A stretch of DNA of 64,000 nt from Bacillota bacterium. GTDB taxonomy: Bacteria > Bacillota > Clostridia > Christensenellales > Aristaeellaceae. Position numbers and translations under genes: made by a program. Of the stretch, positions 1-8,438 are shown in pieces. Each line of letters starts with the position of its first letter. The first letter of the stretch is position 1. Location: contig JAEZHK010000063.1 in NCBI GenBank assembly GCA_023416655.1, forward strand, positions 62,001-126,000. The letters run 5' to 3'. Below the pieces are notes generated by a model. The model saw nothing but the letters and a program-made list of their open reading frames with translations. It did not search any database and was not told the origin of the DNA.

Positions 1-731
1 GCTTCCTGAAACTCCGGCGGCTCGTTCGCGCACAGCATCATGTACGCCGGGAAGTAGTTGAAAAGGAGTACGACGCTCTGGTAGATCCCGGCTTGAAGCA
101 CCGCTTTTGCTTCCTCCGGCAGCCCCTTCATCTGATATGCCGAGGCAAGCAGGGCTTCCGGCGGCATCACAGGCGCGGGGGTACTCCCCAGGCGCTCAAG
201 CACGCCGTTTGCGTCACCTTCGGAAAGGCAGCACAGCGCTTCCATATATTGGGCTTGTCTGGCGAGCTGCACGTCTTCGCTTTCCTCCCGGACGCGCACG
301 AACAGCGCCTTGGCTTCCGCGATCAGTTCGGCCTGTTCTTCCCGGCCGCCGGCCAATTCCAGATGGTTGATCAGCAGGATGCCCATCTGGAGGATCAGCG
401 GATGGCAGGAATAGTACTTTTTGATGAGCTGCCTCAGGTCCTCCAGGACCGCGTGGAACGGCTTCGCGGCGAAATCCGCCGACAGCCTCTGGTACTGTTT
501 CCGAATGTTTTCTTTGGGCATCTGCGGCTGGTAGTCCATCAGTTCGTCGATCGTGATGTCAAAGTATGCCGCCAGCAGCGGAAGGAATGTGACGTCCGGA
601 TAGCTCTGTCCGGTTTCCCATTTGGAAACGGACGCCTTGGACACGCCGATGTAATTGGCCAGTTCATCCTGGGTCACGCCCTTCTCCCGCCTTTTTGTGA
701 CAAGCACCTTTGCGATGTTGATCTCTTTCAT
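1..731 (-). CDS. XRE-family regulator with helical repeat domain (3' end cut by window)
   Basis: The reverse strand from the ATG at 731 reads open to the window edge, giving about 243 residues. Residues about 5-60 form a Cro/C1-type helix-turn-helix, with TQDELANYIGVSKASVSKWE as the recognition region. The rest is alpha-helical with alanine and leucine spacing like the TPR-type sensor domain of Rgg/PlcR-like regulators. It probably binds DNA and senses a ligand, perhaps a peptide, but no ligand can be inferred. The stop codon lies outside the window. A GGAGGGA ribosome binding site and a good sigma-A promoter precede the start. It is transcribed in the same direction as the downstream-positioned lyase gene but has its own promoter. 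Confidence 0.8.
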   Translation of the reverse strand, partial: MKEINIAKVLVTKRREKGVTQDELANYIGVSKASVSKWETGQSYPDVTFLPLLAAYFDITIDELMDYQPQMPKENIRKQYQRLSADFAAKPFHAVLEDLRQLIKKYYSCHPLILQMGILLINHLELAGGREEQAELIAEAKALFVRVREESEDVQLARQAQYMEALCCLSEGDANGVLERLGSTPAPVMPPEALLASAYQMKGLPEEAKAVLQAGIYQSVVLLFNYFPAYMMLCANEPPEFQE

Positions 732-749
732 ATTCTTCCCTCCGCGTGT

Positions 750-778
750 ATTGTAGGCGGTGGCACAGGAAAAAGCAA
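750..778 (-). promoter_or_regulatory. Sigma-A promoter of the XRE regulator
   Basis: On the reverse strand TTGCTT (773-778) and TACAAT (750-755) are separated by exactly 17 nt, about 20 nt upstream of the XRE start codon. Confidence 0.55.
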
Positions 779-853
779 TGGGCCGGTGGTTGATTTCCAT
801 TGACAAAATCAACTGGAAGGAAACAGCGTCGGGAGAGATACCTGGAAACAGGA

Positions 854-881
854 ATGCGCCCGCCGGTACCGGCGGGCGCAT
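854..881 (-). terminator. 28-bp perfect palindrome after the lyase gene
   Basis: A perfect 28-bp GC-rich palindrome (arms ATGCGCCCGCCGGT) lies 33 bp past the lyase stop codon. It would fold into a very stable hairpin in the lyase transcript. The sequence after it on that strand is only moderately T-rich (TTCCTGTTTCC), so it may be a terminator or a 3'-end stabiliser. Confidence 0.5.
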
Positions 882-913
882 GGAAGAACCCGGTCTATGC
901 TGAGAGGATCAGC

Positions 914-2362
914 TCACAGGCTGTCTCCGAGGTCCTGGCGGAACTTCGCGGCAAGCTTCTCTTGCCAGTCGCCGAGGGGCGCGAGTCGACCGAAGAAGAA
1001 GCGCAGCGTCGCCGGTTCCTCCACGAACGTTAGGCCGCCGACAAGGTCCCGGTTCTGGTATAGCCAGGTGATTCGGTCGATGGCGTACTCCACCTGAGAG
1101 AGCGTAAACACGCGGCGGGGCATCGCCAGGCGCAGAAGCTCCATTTCGGACAGGCGCTCGCTGCCGTCCGGCTCGCGCTGCTCGGAGACGGTGCCGCGCT
1201 CCATGCCGCGGATGCCGCCGGCAATGAAGAGCGCCGCCGCCAGGCAGCCCGCAGGGTACTGCGTCTGCGGGATGTGGGGGAGGAAGCGCAACGCGTCCAA
1301 ATGGCAGCCCAGGCCGCCCGGCGGGGTGATGACCGGCACGCCGCGCTTGACCAGTTCATTGACCATGTACTCGATGAACTGCGGACCCTGGGAGATGATG
1401 CTCTCGTCCAGCGTTTCCTCGAGGCCCACGGCCATGGCCTCCATCTCGCGCACGCTCATGCCGCCGTAGGTGAGGAAGCCCTCGAACATGGGCACCAGTT
1501 CCTTCATCCGGTCGCACAGTTCCTTCGAGCGCATGCAGATTCCGCCGCCGCGCGCGAAGCCAAGCTTGCGGGCGGAGAAATAGATGATGTCCATCCGCTC
1601 GGAAAGCCTGTGGGTGATCTCAAGCGTACTCATGTCGCGGCACGCGGCCTCGCGCTTTTTGATGAAGTAGAGGTTGTCCTGCCAGAGCGACGCGTCCAGC
1701 ACCGTGAGGATGCCGAATTCCTCCGCGATGTCGGCGACCGCCAACGCGTTCTCCAGCGAGAACGGCTGCCCGCCGATCAGGTTGGTGCCTGCCTCCAGGC
1801 GGATGAAGGGGATGTTGGACGCGCCTTCCTTTTCGATGAGGGCGCGCAGCCTGTTTAGGTCGAAGTTGCCCTTGAAGGGGTGGTCGCTGACGACCTTGAG
1901 GCCTTCCTCGATGACCAGCTCCTCCACGCGGCCGCCCATGCGGGTGATGTGGGCCTTGGGGGTCGTGAAGTGAAAGTTCATGGGGATGACGCTGCCGGGT
2001 TTTACGAAGGTCAGCGCCAGGATGTGCTCGCACGCGCGGCCCTGGTGCGCGGGCAGAAAGTACTTTGTGGCGAACATGTCGTTCACCTTGGCTTCGAGGC
2101 GCGTAAAGGTGGCGCTGCCCGCGTAGCTGTCGTCGGCGACCATCATGGCGGCCAGTTGGTTGTCGCTCATGGCGTTGACACCGCTGTCGGTGAGCATGTC
2201 CAGAAAGATGTCCTTGTTCTGAAGCAGAAAGGTGTTGTTGCCCGCCTCCGAGATTGCCTCGAGCCTGCGCTCCACCGGGGGGAGATTGAGCTTCTGCACA
2301 ATGCGCACCTTGTGCATTTCCAGGGGGAATTGCCTGCCGCCCGCGAACGTGATGTGGTCCAT
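914..2362 (-). CDS. Tyrosine phenol-lyase-like PLP enzyme (beta-eliminating lyase)
   Basis: Member of the tryptophanase/tyrosine phenol-lyase family, 482 aa. Family landmarks are HQGR (phosphate-binding loop, about residue 107), FTT (about 133), the cofactor-binding Asp in VLDAS (about 223), the Schiff-base Lys in SARKLG (about 266) and PRRV (about 415). The block GMERG carries Arg at the place where tyrosine phenol-lyase has the phenol-binding Arg381; tryptophanases have a hydrophobic residue there. This favours tyrosine phenol-lyase (L-tyrosine to phenol, pyruvate and ammonia, reversible). The PLP surroundings are atypical: the usual SGKKD/SAKKD is SARKLG, and the usual DATR is DASL. The second ATG (2362) was chosen because GAAGGAGG ends 6 nt upstream of it; the ATG at 2368 directly abuts that site. 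A tyrosine-specifier T-box lies upstream. The substrate is not proven. Confidence 0.75.
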   Translation of the reverse strand: MDHITFAGGRQFPLEMHKVRIVQKLNLPPVERRLEAISEAGNNTFLLQNKDIFLDMLTDSGVNAMSDNQLAAMMVADDSYAGSATFTRLEAKVNDMFATKYFLPAHQGRACEHILALTFVKPGSVIPMNFHFTTPKAHITRMGGRVEELVIEEGLKVVSDHPFKGNFDLNRLRALIEKEGASNIPFIRLEAGTNLIGGQPFSLENALAVADIAEEFGILTVLDASLWQDNLYFIKKREAACRDMSTLEITHRLSERMDIIYFSARKLGFARGGGICMRSKELCDRMKELVPMFEGFLTYGGMSVREMEAMAVGLEETLDESIISQGPQFIEYMVNELVKRGVPVITPPGGLGCHLDALRFLPHIPQTQYPAGCLAAALFIAGGIRGMERGTVSEQREPDGSERLSEMELLRLAMPRRVFTLSQVEYAIDRITWLYQNRDLVGGLTFVEEPATLRFFFGRLAPLGDWQEKLAAKFRQDLGDSL

Positions 2363-2423
2363 GGTCATCCTCCTTCTTTTTTTGGAGGCACCCTTTGGCC
2401 CGGTGCCGCCGCCGCGGAGGAAT

Positions 2424-2712
2424 AAAAAACGCCCGTCCTCCGCCTGTAGAGGACGAGCGCCAAATCCCGTGTTACCACCTCATTTTGCCTGCGCCTCGCG
2501 ACGCAAGCCTTTTCAAGTACGGCGGCCGAAACCGCGATACTTCACCGCTTTAACGGGCGGACCCGATCCAGCCTACCGGGTACATAGACCTTTGGGTGGA
2601 CTGCTCAAGCGTGTATTCCCGGCCAGCACCTGCCGTCTCACACCAACCGACGGCTCTCTGAAAGGCCTTTGACCGGTACTCCTTCGCTGTCGCGGCATTT
2701 TACTATGAAACT
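2424..2712 (-). promoter_or_regulatory. T-box riboswitch leader, tyrosine (UAC) specifier
   Basis: The leader of the lyase gene has the T-box landmarks in order. These are a GAAGGAGUA-like stem I start, an AGAGAGCC distal element, and the specifier-loop pattern GAA-UAC-AC at 2611-2618, with codon UAC (Tyr) at 2613-2615. The antiterminator T-box core GGUGGUAACACG lies at 2468-2479. An 11-bp terminator hairpin at 2430-2460 is followed by six U (2424-2429). In known T-boxes uncharged cognate tRNA pairs with specifier and T-box and prevents termination. The lyase should therefore be induced when charged tRNA-Tyr is scarce. The specifier reading follows the GAA-NNN-AC pattern of the short clostridial class. 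Confidence 0.88.
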
Positions 2713-2719
2713 ACATGAA

Positions 2720-2748
2720 AGTATACTCGCTGCCTGACCGGATGTCAA
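2720..2748 (-). promoter_or_regulatory. Sigma-A promoter of the T-box/lyase transcript
   Basis: On the reverse strand a consensus TTGACA (2743-2748) and TATACT (2720-2725) are 17 nt apart, just upstream of the T-box leader. Confidence 0.8.
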
Positions 2749-2925
2749 CACTTTCTTATTCAAAAATCTTAACCTGACGCATGCCCGAAGATTCACAAAC
2801 CGGGGACGTTTGACGGTCCCCGCCCGACGCGTTTTGCATCAGATTTGGCCCGGGATTTCACTTGCCGGTTTTTGAGCCTGAGATTATCGTGGGGAAACCT
2901 GGTTGCGAATATGTCCGCATTGATA

Positions 2926-2954
2926 TTGCGTTTTTCCATTACATATTATATACT
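2926..2954 (+). promoter_or_regulatory. Probable promoter of the TAXI-TRAP operon
   Basis: TTGCGT (2926-2931) and TATACT (2949-2954) are 17 nt apart and lie 32 bp upstream of the binding-protein start codon. About 180 bp separate it from the divergent lyase promoter. Confidence 0.6.
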
Positions 2955-2985
2955 CATATCAGATCGCTGTGGAGGAGGATGGAAT

Positions 2986-3936
2986 ATGAAGAAACTGTTC
3001 GTAACCTGCCTTGTGTTGGTTCTGGCGCTGACGATGACCGGAGCTGCATACGCGACCGAATACCTCGGGCTGGCCACGGGTGGCACGACGGGGACCTACT
3101 ACGCGCTTGGCGGCGAGATTGCCGCGCTGTGGATGGCCAACATTCCCGATCTGGATGTCACGGCGCAGACCACCGGAGGCTCCAAGGCCAACATCATGCT
3201 CATCAATGACGGCGAAGCGGAACTGGCCACGGTGCAGAACGACGTCATGTATTACGCCTACCAGGGCGACAAGGACTTCTTCGACGGACAGGTGATCGAT
3301 TCCTTTACGGCAATCGGCGCGCTGTACCCCGAGCTGGTGCAGATCGTCGTCGCCGCCGACAGCGGCATCAAGACCGTAGCGGACCTGAAGGGCCGCAACG
3401 TGTCGGTCGGCGCGGTAGGATCGGGCGTCTATTTCAACGCGGTGCAGGTCCTGGAAAACGCCGGGCTCACCTTGGACGACATCATCGCGCACCATTACTC
3501 CTTCGATGAGTCGGCGACCGCCTTCCAGAACCAGCAGATCGACGCTTTCTTTGTGACGTCGGGCATGCCGAACACCTCCATCATCGAAGTCGCCAACAAG
3601 CGCGACGTCAACTTGATCGGCCTGGACGAGGCGTCCCTCAAGGCGCTCATGGAGAAGTACAGCTTCTACGTTCCGGTCACCGTGCCGGCAGGCACCTACA
3701 ACGGGATGACGGAGGATGTCACCGTGCCCGCCGTCAGCGCCGTATTGATCTGCAAGAAAGATCTGAGCGATGACCTGGTGTACCAGCTCGCCAAGGTGCT
3801 CTTTGAGAAGAAGGACGACCTGACGCACGCCAAAAAGGCGATGATCTCGGCGGAGAACGCCGTAAAGGGCGTACCGGTCCCGTTCCACCCCGGCGCCGAG
3901 CGCTACTTCACCGAACTTGGACTGCTTGGCAAATAG
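2986..3936 (+). CDS. TAXI-family TRAP transporter solute-binding protein
   Basis: A 316-aa exported receptor. The ATG at 2986 follows GGAGGAGG with 7-nt spacing and starts a typical Sec signal peptide (MKKLFVTCLVLVLALTMTGA, cleavage near AYA-TE). The mature N-terminus, with GLATGGTTGTYYALGGEIA, is the signature of TAXI (TRAP-associated extracytoplasmic immunogenic) receptors. It should capture a small, probably acidic, substrate outside the membrane and hand it to the fused TRAP permease encoded next. TAXI systems often carry dicarboxylates or glutamate-like compounds, but the substrate here is unknown. The gene diverges from the tyrosine T-box/lyase unit. A strong intercistronic hairpin separates it from the permease gene. 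Confidence 0.9.
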   Translation: MKKLFVTCLVLVLALTMTGAAYATEYLGLATGGTTGTYYALGGEIAALWMANIPDLDVTAQTTGGSKANIMLINDGEAELATVQNDVMYYAYQGDKDFFDGQVIDSFTAIGALYPELVQIVVAADSGIKTVADLKGRNVSVGAVGSGVYFNAVQVLENAGLTLDDIIAHHYSFDESATAFQNQQIDAFFVTSGMPNTSIIEVANKRDVNLIGLDEASLKALMEKYSFYVPVTVPAGTYNGMTEDVTVPAVSAVLICKKDLSDDLVYQLAKVLFEKKDDLTHAKKAMISAENAVKGVPVPFHPGAERYFTELGLLGK

Positions 3937-3958
3937 TCGTATCTGACCCTGCAGAAGT

Positions 3959-4007
3959 GCTGTTGCGCCGAACGCATTTGGGTACGCCAATGCGCCGGCG
4001 CAACAGC
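3959..4007 (+). other. Intercistronic hairpin between binding protein and permease
   Basis: Twelve-base inverted arms GCTGTTGCGCCG (3959-3970) and CGGCGCAACAGC (3996-4007) enclose a smaller hairpin (GCATTTGG/CCAATGC). No clean T-run follows. It may partly terminate transcription or protect the upstream binding-protein mRNA. Confidence 0.6.
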
Positions 4008-4116
4008 GGGTTTTGGCGTGGCGACGCCGCCACGCATTCGGCCAGCCGGGCTATGCAAACGCGCCGGGCGCCCCTTCTGTATGGTTCAGGAAAGTGGTTC
4101 AGGAAAGGAGCGAATT

Positions 4117-6204
4117 ATGCCCGAACGCATGAACGAAGACAAGGCCGCTGCGGAGCTCACGATCTCCGAAGCGGCGAAGACCGACATCAACGACATCATG
4201 GCAAAATTCGACCGGGAATCCGCGTTTCGCATCCTGACGGGCTACCGCAGCGTCATCATCACCGCGGTCCTGGTCCTGTTTTCCGTGATCCAGCTGGCCA
4301 GCACCTGGTGGATCATCCCGTCCACGCACATGCGGCCGCTGCACCTTTGCTTTGTCATGGTGCTGGCATACCTGCTGTACCCCGCGCGAAAGGGCGGCCG
4401 CAAGGACACGCTGCCGTGGTACGACGTGGCGCTGTCGCTGGTTTCCATCGCGGTCTGCCTGTATCCGGTGGTCTTCTTCAATAAAATCGCCTCGCAGAAC
4501 GCGCTGGAGCTGTACGAGCTCGTCTTGGGCGGAATCGCGATTGTGCTCTTGTTCGAGGCGTGCCGCCGCGTCGTCGGGCTCCCGATCGTCGTGATCGCGC
4601 TGATTTTCGTGGCGATCGGCTTCTTCGGGCGATCCATGCCCAGCTTCCTGGGCAACCGGGGCTTCTCGCTCAAGAACATCATCCGCCACCTGTTCTATAC
4701 GCAGGAAGGCGTTTTCGGTACGCCGCTGGGCGCGTCGTCCACCTTTATTTTCCTCTTCATCCTGTTCGGCGCGTTTCTGGAAAAGACGGGCGTGGGGAGC
4801 TTCTTCATCGAGCTGTCGAACGCCGTTGCGGGCAACCGCCGCGGCGGGCCGGCGAAGGTGGCCGTGATCACCAGCGCGCTGGAGGGCACGGTTTCCGGAA
4901 GCTCGGTCGCCAACACCGTGGGTTCCGGAAGCTTCACCATTCCGATGATGAAAAACCTGGGCTACCGGCCGGAATTCGCGGCCGCGGTCGAGGCGGCGGC
5001 ATCCACGGGCGGTCAGATCATGCCGCCGGTGATGGGTGCGGCGGCGTTTCTGATGAGCGAAATCATCGGGCTGCCCTACTCGATCATCATCAAGGCCGCG
5101 ATCATCCCGGCGCTTCTGTACTTCGCGGGGATCTACATCATCACCGACATCGAGGCCCGGAAGCAGGGGCTCAAAGGGCTCAGCCGGGAGCAGATGCCCG
5201 TCCTCAAGCGCGTCATGCTGGAGCGCGGGTACTTGATCCTGCCGCTGGTCTCCATCGTCTGGGTACTCTCCAGCGGGTACACGCCCACAGTGGCGGCGCT
5301 GATCGGCCTGATCTGCGCGGCGGTGGGCAGTTACCTCCGCACCGCGGCGGAGCTGCTTGTTTCGCTTTTCCGGGGCAAGAAGCGCGAAAGTTTCGGCGCG
5401 ATCATCCGGCGCAGCGACGGCCTCCGGCTGCGCGATTACCTTTCGGCACTGGAGGGCGGCGCGCGGTCCGTCATCGGCGTGGCGCTCGCGTGCGGCGTCG
5501 CAGGCACCATTGCGGGCATGATCACGCTGACCGGCATTGGCCTCAAAATGGGCGCAGGGCTGACCGAGCTTGCTGGCGGGAGCATACTCCTCCTGCTCAT
5601 CTTCACAATGCTCTCCTCCATCATCCTCGGCATGGGCGTGCCGACGACGGCGAACTACCTGATTACCTCGACGATCATGGCGCCCATCGTGGCCAAAGCG
5701 CTCGCGGTCGCGCTGCCGGACGTGTACAGCGCGCTTGCTGCCATCAACCCGGGTTACGCGGTCTTGCCCGCGCACATGTTCACGTTTTATTTTGGCATCA
5801 TCGCCGACATCACCCCGCCTGTGGCGCTCGCGGCCATGGCGGGCGCGGCGATCGCCAAGTCAGACCCGCTACGCACGGGCATCGAGGCCTCGAGGCTTGC
5901 GATCGCGGCGTTCCTGGTGCCCTACATCTTCGTATTCAATCCGCAGATGCTGATGCTCAACGCCGAGTGGTATCAGGTGCTTCAGATCGCCGTCACGTCG
6001 CTTCTGGGCATGCTGGGCATCGGGATGTGCGTGGAGAAGTTCTTCATCACCAGGCTGAATGTGTTGCAGCAGCTGCTCGCGCTGGCGGGCGGCCTGATGC
6101 TGATTGATCCGGGCCTGGTGACGGACATCATCGGCATTGTGCTGATCGCCGTGGTGATCGCCTGGCAGAAGGTGAAGCCGGGAAAGGCCCGGATGGCCGC
6201 GTAA
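4117..6204 (+). CDS. TRAP transporter fused permease (4TM/12TM)
   Basis: A 695-aa polytopic membrane protein. The N-terminal third (about residues 35-180) has four hydrophobic segments, corresponding to the small DctQ-like subunit. The rest is the large DctM-like subunit with the conserved stretches GTVSGSSVANTVGSGSFTIP, ASTGGQIMPPVMGAAAFLM and MGVPTTANYLI. Together with the preceding TAXI receptor it should form a complete ion-driven secondary importer with no ATPase. The ATG at 4117 was chosen because AGGAAAGGAG precedes it at a good distance; the longer frame upstream would begin in the intercistronic hairpin region. No regulator of this pair is evident. Confidence 0.92.
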   Translation: MPERMNEDKAAAELTISEAAKTDINDIMAKFDRESAFRILTGYRSVIITAVLVLFSVIQLASTWWIIPSTHMRPLHLCFVMVLAYLLYPARKGGRKDTLPWYDVALSLVSIAVCLYPVVFFNKIASQNALELYELVLGGIAIVLLFEACRRVVGLPIVVIALIFVAIGFFGRSMPSFLGNRGFSLKNIIRHLFYTQEGVFGTPLGASSTFIFLFILFGAFLEKTGVGSFFIELSNAVAGNRRGGPAKVAVITSALEGTVSGSSVANTVGSGSFTIPMMKNLGYRPEFAAAVEAAASTGGQIMPPVMGAAAFLMSEIIGLPYSIIIKAAIIPALLYFAGIYIITDIEARKQGLKGLSREQMPVLKRVMLERGYLILPLVSIVWVLSSGYTPTVAALIGLICAAVGSYLRTAAELLVSLFRGKKRESFGAIIRRSDGLRLRDYLSALEGGARSVIGVALACGVAGTIAGMITLTGIGLKMGAGLTELAGGSILLLLIFTMLSSIILGMGVPTTANYLITSTIMAPIVAKALAVALPDVYSALAAINPGYAVLPAHMFTFYFGIIADITPPVALAAMAGAAIAKSDPLRTGIEASRLAIAAFLVPYIFVFNPQMLMLNAEWYQVLQIAVTSLLGMLGIGMCVEKFFITRLNVLQQLLALAGGLMLIDPGLVTDIIGIVLIAVVIAWQKVKPGKARMAA

Positions 6205-6279
6205 TGCCAATTCGGGAAGGATACCGGGCATCCGAAAAACGCGATGCTCCAATTACCTGCAGGCCTTTGGAGGGCAGCA

Positions 6280-7191
6280 TTGAAAGGGGACAAAAAACCG
6301 CGTAGGTGGCTGCGGACGCTCATCTTCCTCATCGCCCTCGCGCTCCTGGCCGCCGCGGCGCTGTACCGGGGGCTTGTCGTCCGGCGCTATGAAGTCGAAA
6401 CCGTCAAAGCGGCCGACGTTCGCTTTGCGCTGGTCAGCGACCTGCACGCCGACCGGTACGGCGAGGGGCAAGAGGACCTCCTGAAACTGATCCGCGGTCA
6501 GCAGCCAGACGCGATCCTGATGGCCGGGGACATGATCGACGACGTGTCCTCCAACGGGCCTACGCTGGAATTCATGCAGGGCGCGGCGGACATCGCGCCC
6601 TGCTTCTATGTCACGGGAAGCCACGACCTGTGGTCGAAGCAATATGGCGAATGCATTCAGGCCATGAAGGGCTGGGGCATCGCCGTTCTGGACAGGGACA
6701 CGGCTTCGTTTGTGATCCGAGGAACGCGCGTCACCGTCTCCGGCATCGGCGACCCGACCTACGGCGACTATCCGGACGACCGGGCGCGGTACATGGGCGA
6801 TCTGGAAGCGGGCTTTTCTTCCCTCAGCCCCGAAACGTTCAACGTATTGATTGCGCACCGGCCGGACTACGTCGCGGAGTACGTAAAATACCCGTTCGAT
6901 CTGGTGGTCAGCGGCCACACGCACGGCGGGCAGGTCCGCATACCGCTTCTTCTGAACGGCCTGTTCGCGCCCGATCAGGGCTGGTTTCCCCAATATGCGG
7001 GCGGCCTGTACGCGGTCAGCGATACGAAGTTGATCGTAAGCCGGGGATTATCGCATTATCCCAGGCTTCCGCGCGTGTTCAACCCGCCGGAGGTTTGCGT
7101 GATCACCGTGCGCATCCGGCCCGGTCGAATGAAGCCCGTTACCTCCGTACTTCCCACAGTCTATTGGCTATTGGTTTCATCGCCGTTCTAA
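6280..7191 (+). CDS. Membrane-anchored metallophosphoesterase (YkuE-like)
   Basis: About 303 aa, with one N-terminal membrane anchor (about residues 11-27) and a calcineurin-like phosphoesterase domain. The metal-binding motifs appear in order: SDLHAD, GDMID, GSHD, HRPDY and SGHTHGGQ. The usual GNHD/E motif is GSHD here, replacing an Asn that is normally a metal ligand. Relatives include B. subtilis YkuE and E. coli YaeI, which act on phosphate esters at the membrane surface. The TTG at 6280 was preferred because GGAGG sits 6 nt upstream; the ATG at 6244 has no ribosome binding site. It lies 75 bp after the TRAP permease in the same direction and may be cotranscribed. A hairpin at 7230 follows. 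Confidence 0.8.
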   Translation: MKGDKKPRRWLRTLIFLIALALLAAAALYRGLVVRRYEVETVKAADVRFALVSDLHADRYGEGQEDLLKLIRGQQPDAILMAGDMIDDVSSNGPTLEFMQGAADIAPCFYVTGSHDLWSKQYGECIQAMKGWGIAVLDRDTASFVIRGTRVTVSGIGDPTYGDYPDDRARYMGDLEAGFSSLSPETFNVLIAHRPDYVAEYVKYPFDLVVSGHTHGGQVRIPLLLNGLFAPDQGWFPQYAGGLYAVSDTKLIVSRGLSHYPRLPRVFNPPEVCVITVRIRPGRMKPVTSVLPTVYWLLVSSPF

Positions 7192-7229
7192 ATTCCTGTC
7201 ATGCATCAAGACAAACGACATGTCGCGCT

Positions 7230-7257
7230 CCCGGCAGTTTTGCTGCCGGGGATTTTC
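7230..7257 (+). terminator. Rho-independent terminator after the phosphoesterase
   Basis: The arms CCCGGCAG (7230-7237) and CTGCCGGG (7243-7250) are followed by GATTTTC. It separates the upstream genes from the germination operon. Confidence 0.6.
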
Positions 7258-7290
7258 TCAGCGATCAAAAAGCGGCGTAAGACCCAGCTG

Positions 7291-7320
7291 TGAATTGCTA
7301 ATGTTTCCCTCGGGCATACT
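7291..7320 (+). promoter_or_regulatory. Forespore-type (sigma G/F) promoter of the germination operon
   Basis: TGAATT (7291-7296) and CATACT (7315-7320), 18 nt apart, resemble the B. subtilis sigma-G consensus (TGAATA and CATACTA). The site lies 24 bp before gerAB, whose homologues are forespore-expressed. Confidence 0.6.
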
Positions 7321-7343
7321 GCAGTAAAGGCCCGGAGGGGGGA

Positions 7344-8438
7344 ATGCCGTTGAAGAGCAGCATCAACGACCGTCAGATTTGTTTCATTCTGTTGCTGACG
7401 CTGACCACTTATACGGTCATCAGCATTCCCAAGGTGATTGCGAAGACCGCCGGAACGGGTGGATGGATCTCCTTAATGGTCAATGCGCTTTTCTTCGCCT
7501 CATTTGCCGCGATGATCATACGCTTGAACAGCGCGTTTCCGGGCATGATGATGTTTGACTACAGCCGACGCATCGTCGGAAAGTTCCTGGCCTATGTTTT
7601 GGCGGTTTTCTTCATTCTGTACTTCCTGATGGTTTCGACGTACCTGAGTGTACATTTGACTGAGCTGTTGAGGGCGGAATTCTACCCCAAGACACCGCAG
7701 TGGGTAATGCTCGTCGCAAGCGTCCTCGTGTTTGGCTTGATAGCCCAACGGGGCGTCGTAAGCGTTGCAAGGTTTTTTGAGATCATCGGCACGGTTTTCG
7801 CGATTTCCGCCGTTATCATCCATCTCATCATGTTCCAGCAAGGCGACATTCGGGAAATACAGCCCTTCTTTCGCGCCTCGAAGCTTCCGGAGTACATGTT
7901 GGGTGTCAAAGATACCATATTTTCTTTCCTGGGCATTGAACTGTTGATGATCTTCCCGCTTAGCGGGCAAAACAGTAAACGGACAACTTGGGTCGCTTTC
8001 TTTACGATCATTTTCGTGGGGCTGTTCTACGCACTTGTGGTGGAGACTTGCATTATGATGCTGGGGATGAAATCGGTGCAGAACTATAATTTTGCGCTGA
8101 TTGAGGCGATCAAGCAGATTGATATTCCTATTCTGGAGCGGTTTGATGTTGTGTACCTGACTGTGGGCTTCGCGGGCCTGGTGGCCGGCATCAGCGGCGT
8201 ATACCTGGCGCTCGTTGAGTTCGCTATTCGGCTGTTCAAAACAGTCAACCGGTCTTTCGTCGTGGTGGGCGTCGGGGTGTTAATAATCGCCTCAAGCATC
8301 GCGACGCAGGCGGTCAAGCCTGCCATAGACATCTATGAATCGGCGCTTCCGGTTGCGGGGGTCTTTATCGTGTTTCTCATCCCGGCGATTCTACTCTTGA
8401 CAGCGAAGGTGAGAGGCCTTGTTCAAAAACCGCAGTAA
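7344..8438 (+). CDS. Spore germination receptor, GerAB/GerKB-type permease subunit
   Basis: A 364-aa inner-membrane protein with about ten hydrophobic segments, of the APC-like endospore germination permease family. The start MPLKSSINDRQICFILLLTL is typical of GerB-type subunits and follows a strong GGAGGGGGG site. In characterised receptors this subunit contributes to germinant recognition and ion release. It is the first gene of a three-gene operon in the order AB-AC-AA. Its 3' end overlaps the start of gerAC by 20 bp, which suggests translational coupling. A forespore-type promoter precedes it. The germinant cannot be predicted. Confidence 0.9.
   Translation: MPLKSSINDRQICFILLLTLTTYTVISIPKVIAKTAGTGGWISLMVNALFFASFAAMIIRLNSAFPGMMMFDYSRRIVGKFLAYVLAVFFILYFLMVSTYLSVHLTELLRAEFYPKTPQWVMLVASVLVFGLIAQRGVVSVARFFEIIGTVFAISAVIIHLIMFQQGDIREIQPFFRASKLPEYMLGVKDTIFSFLGIELLMIFPLSGQNSKRTTWVAFFTIIFVGLFYALVVETCIMMLGMKSVQNYNFALIEAIKQIDIPILERFDVVYLTVGFAGLVAGISGVYLALVEFAIRLFKTVNRSFVVVGVGVLIIASSIATQAVKPAIDIYESALPVAGVFIVFLIPAILLLTAKVRGLVQKPQ

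Noticed and set aside
2401..2672. Open frame across the T-box leader
   Set aside because: The stretch is explained by the riboswitch and its terminator; the frame has no start signal.
4099..5775. A 558-codon open frame opposite the TRAP permease
   Set aside because: Its product is an Arg/Asp/His-rich string without any domain, typical of antisense reading of membrane-protein codons.
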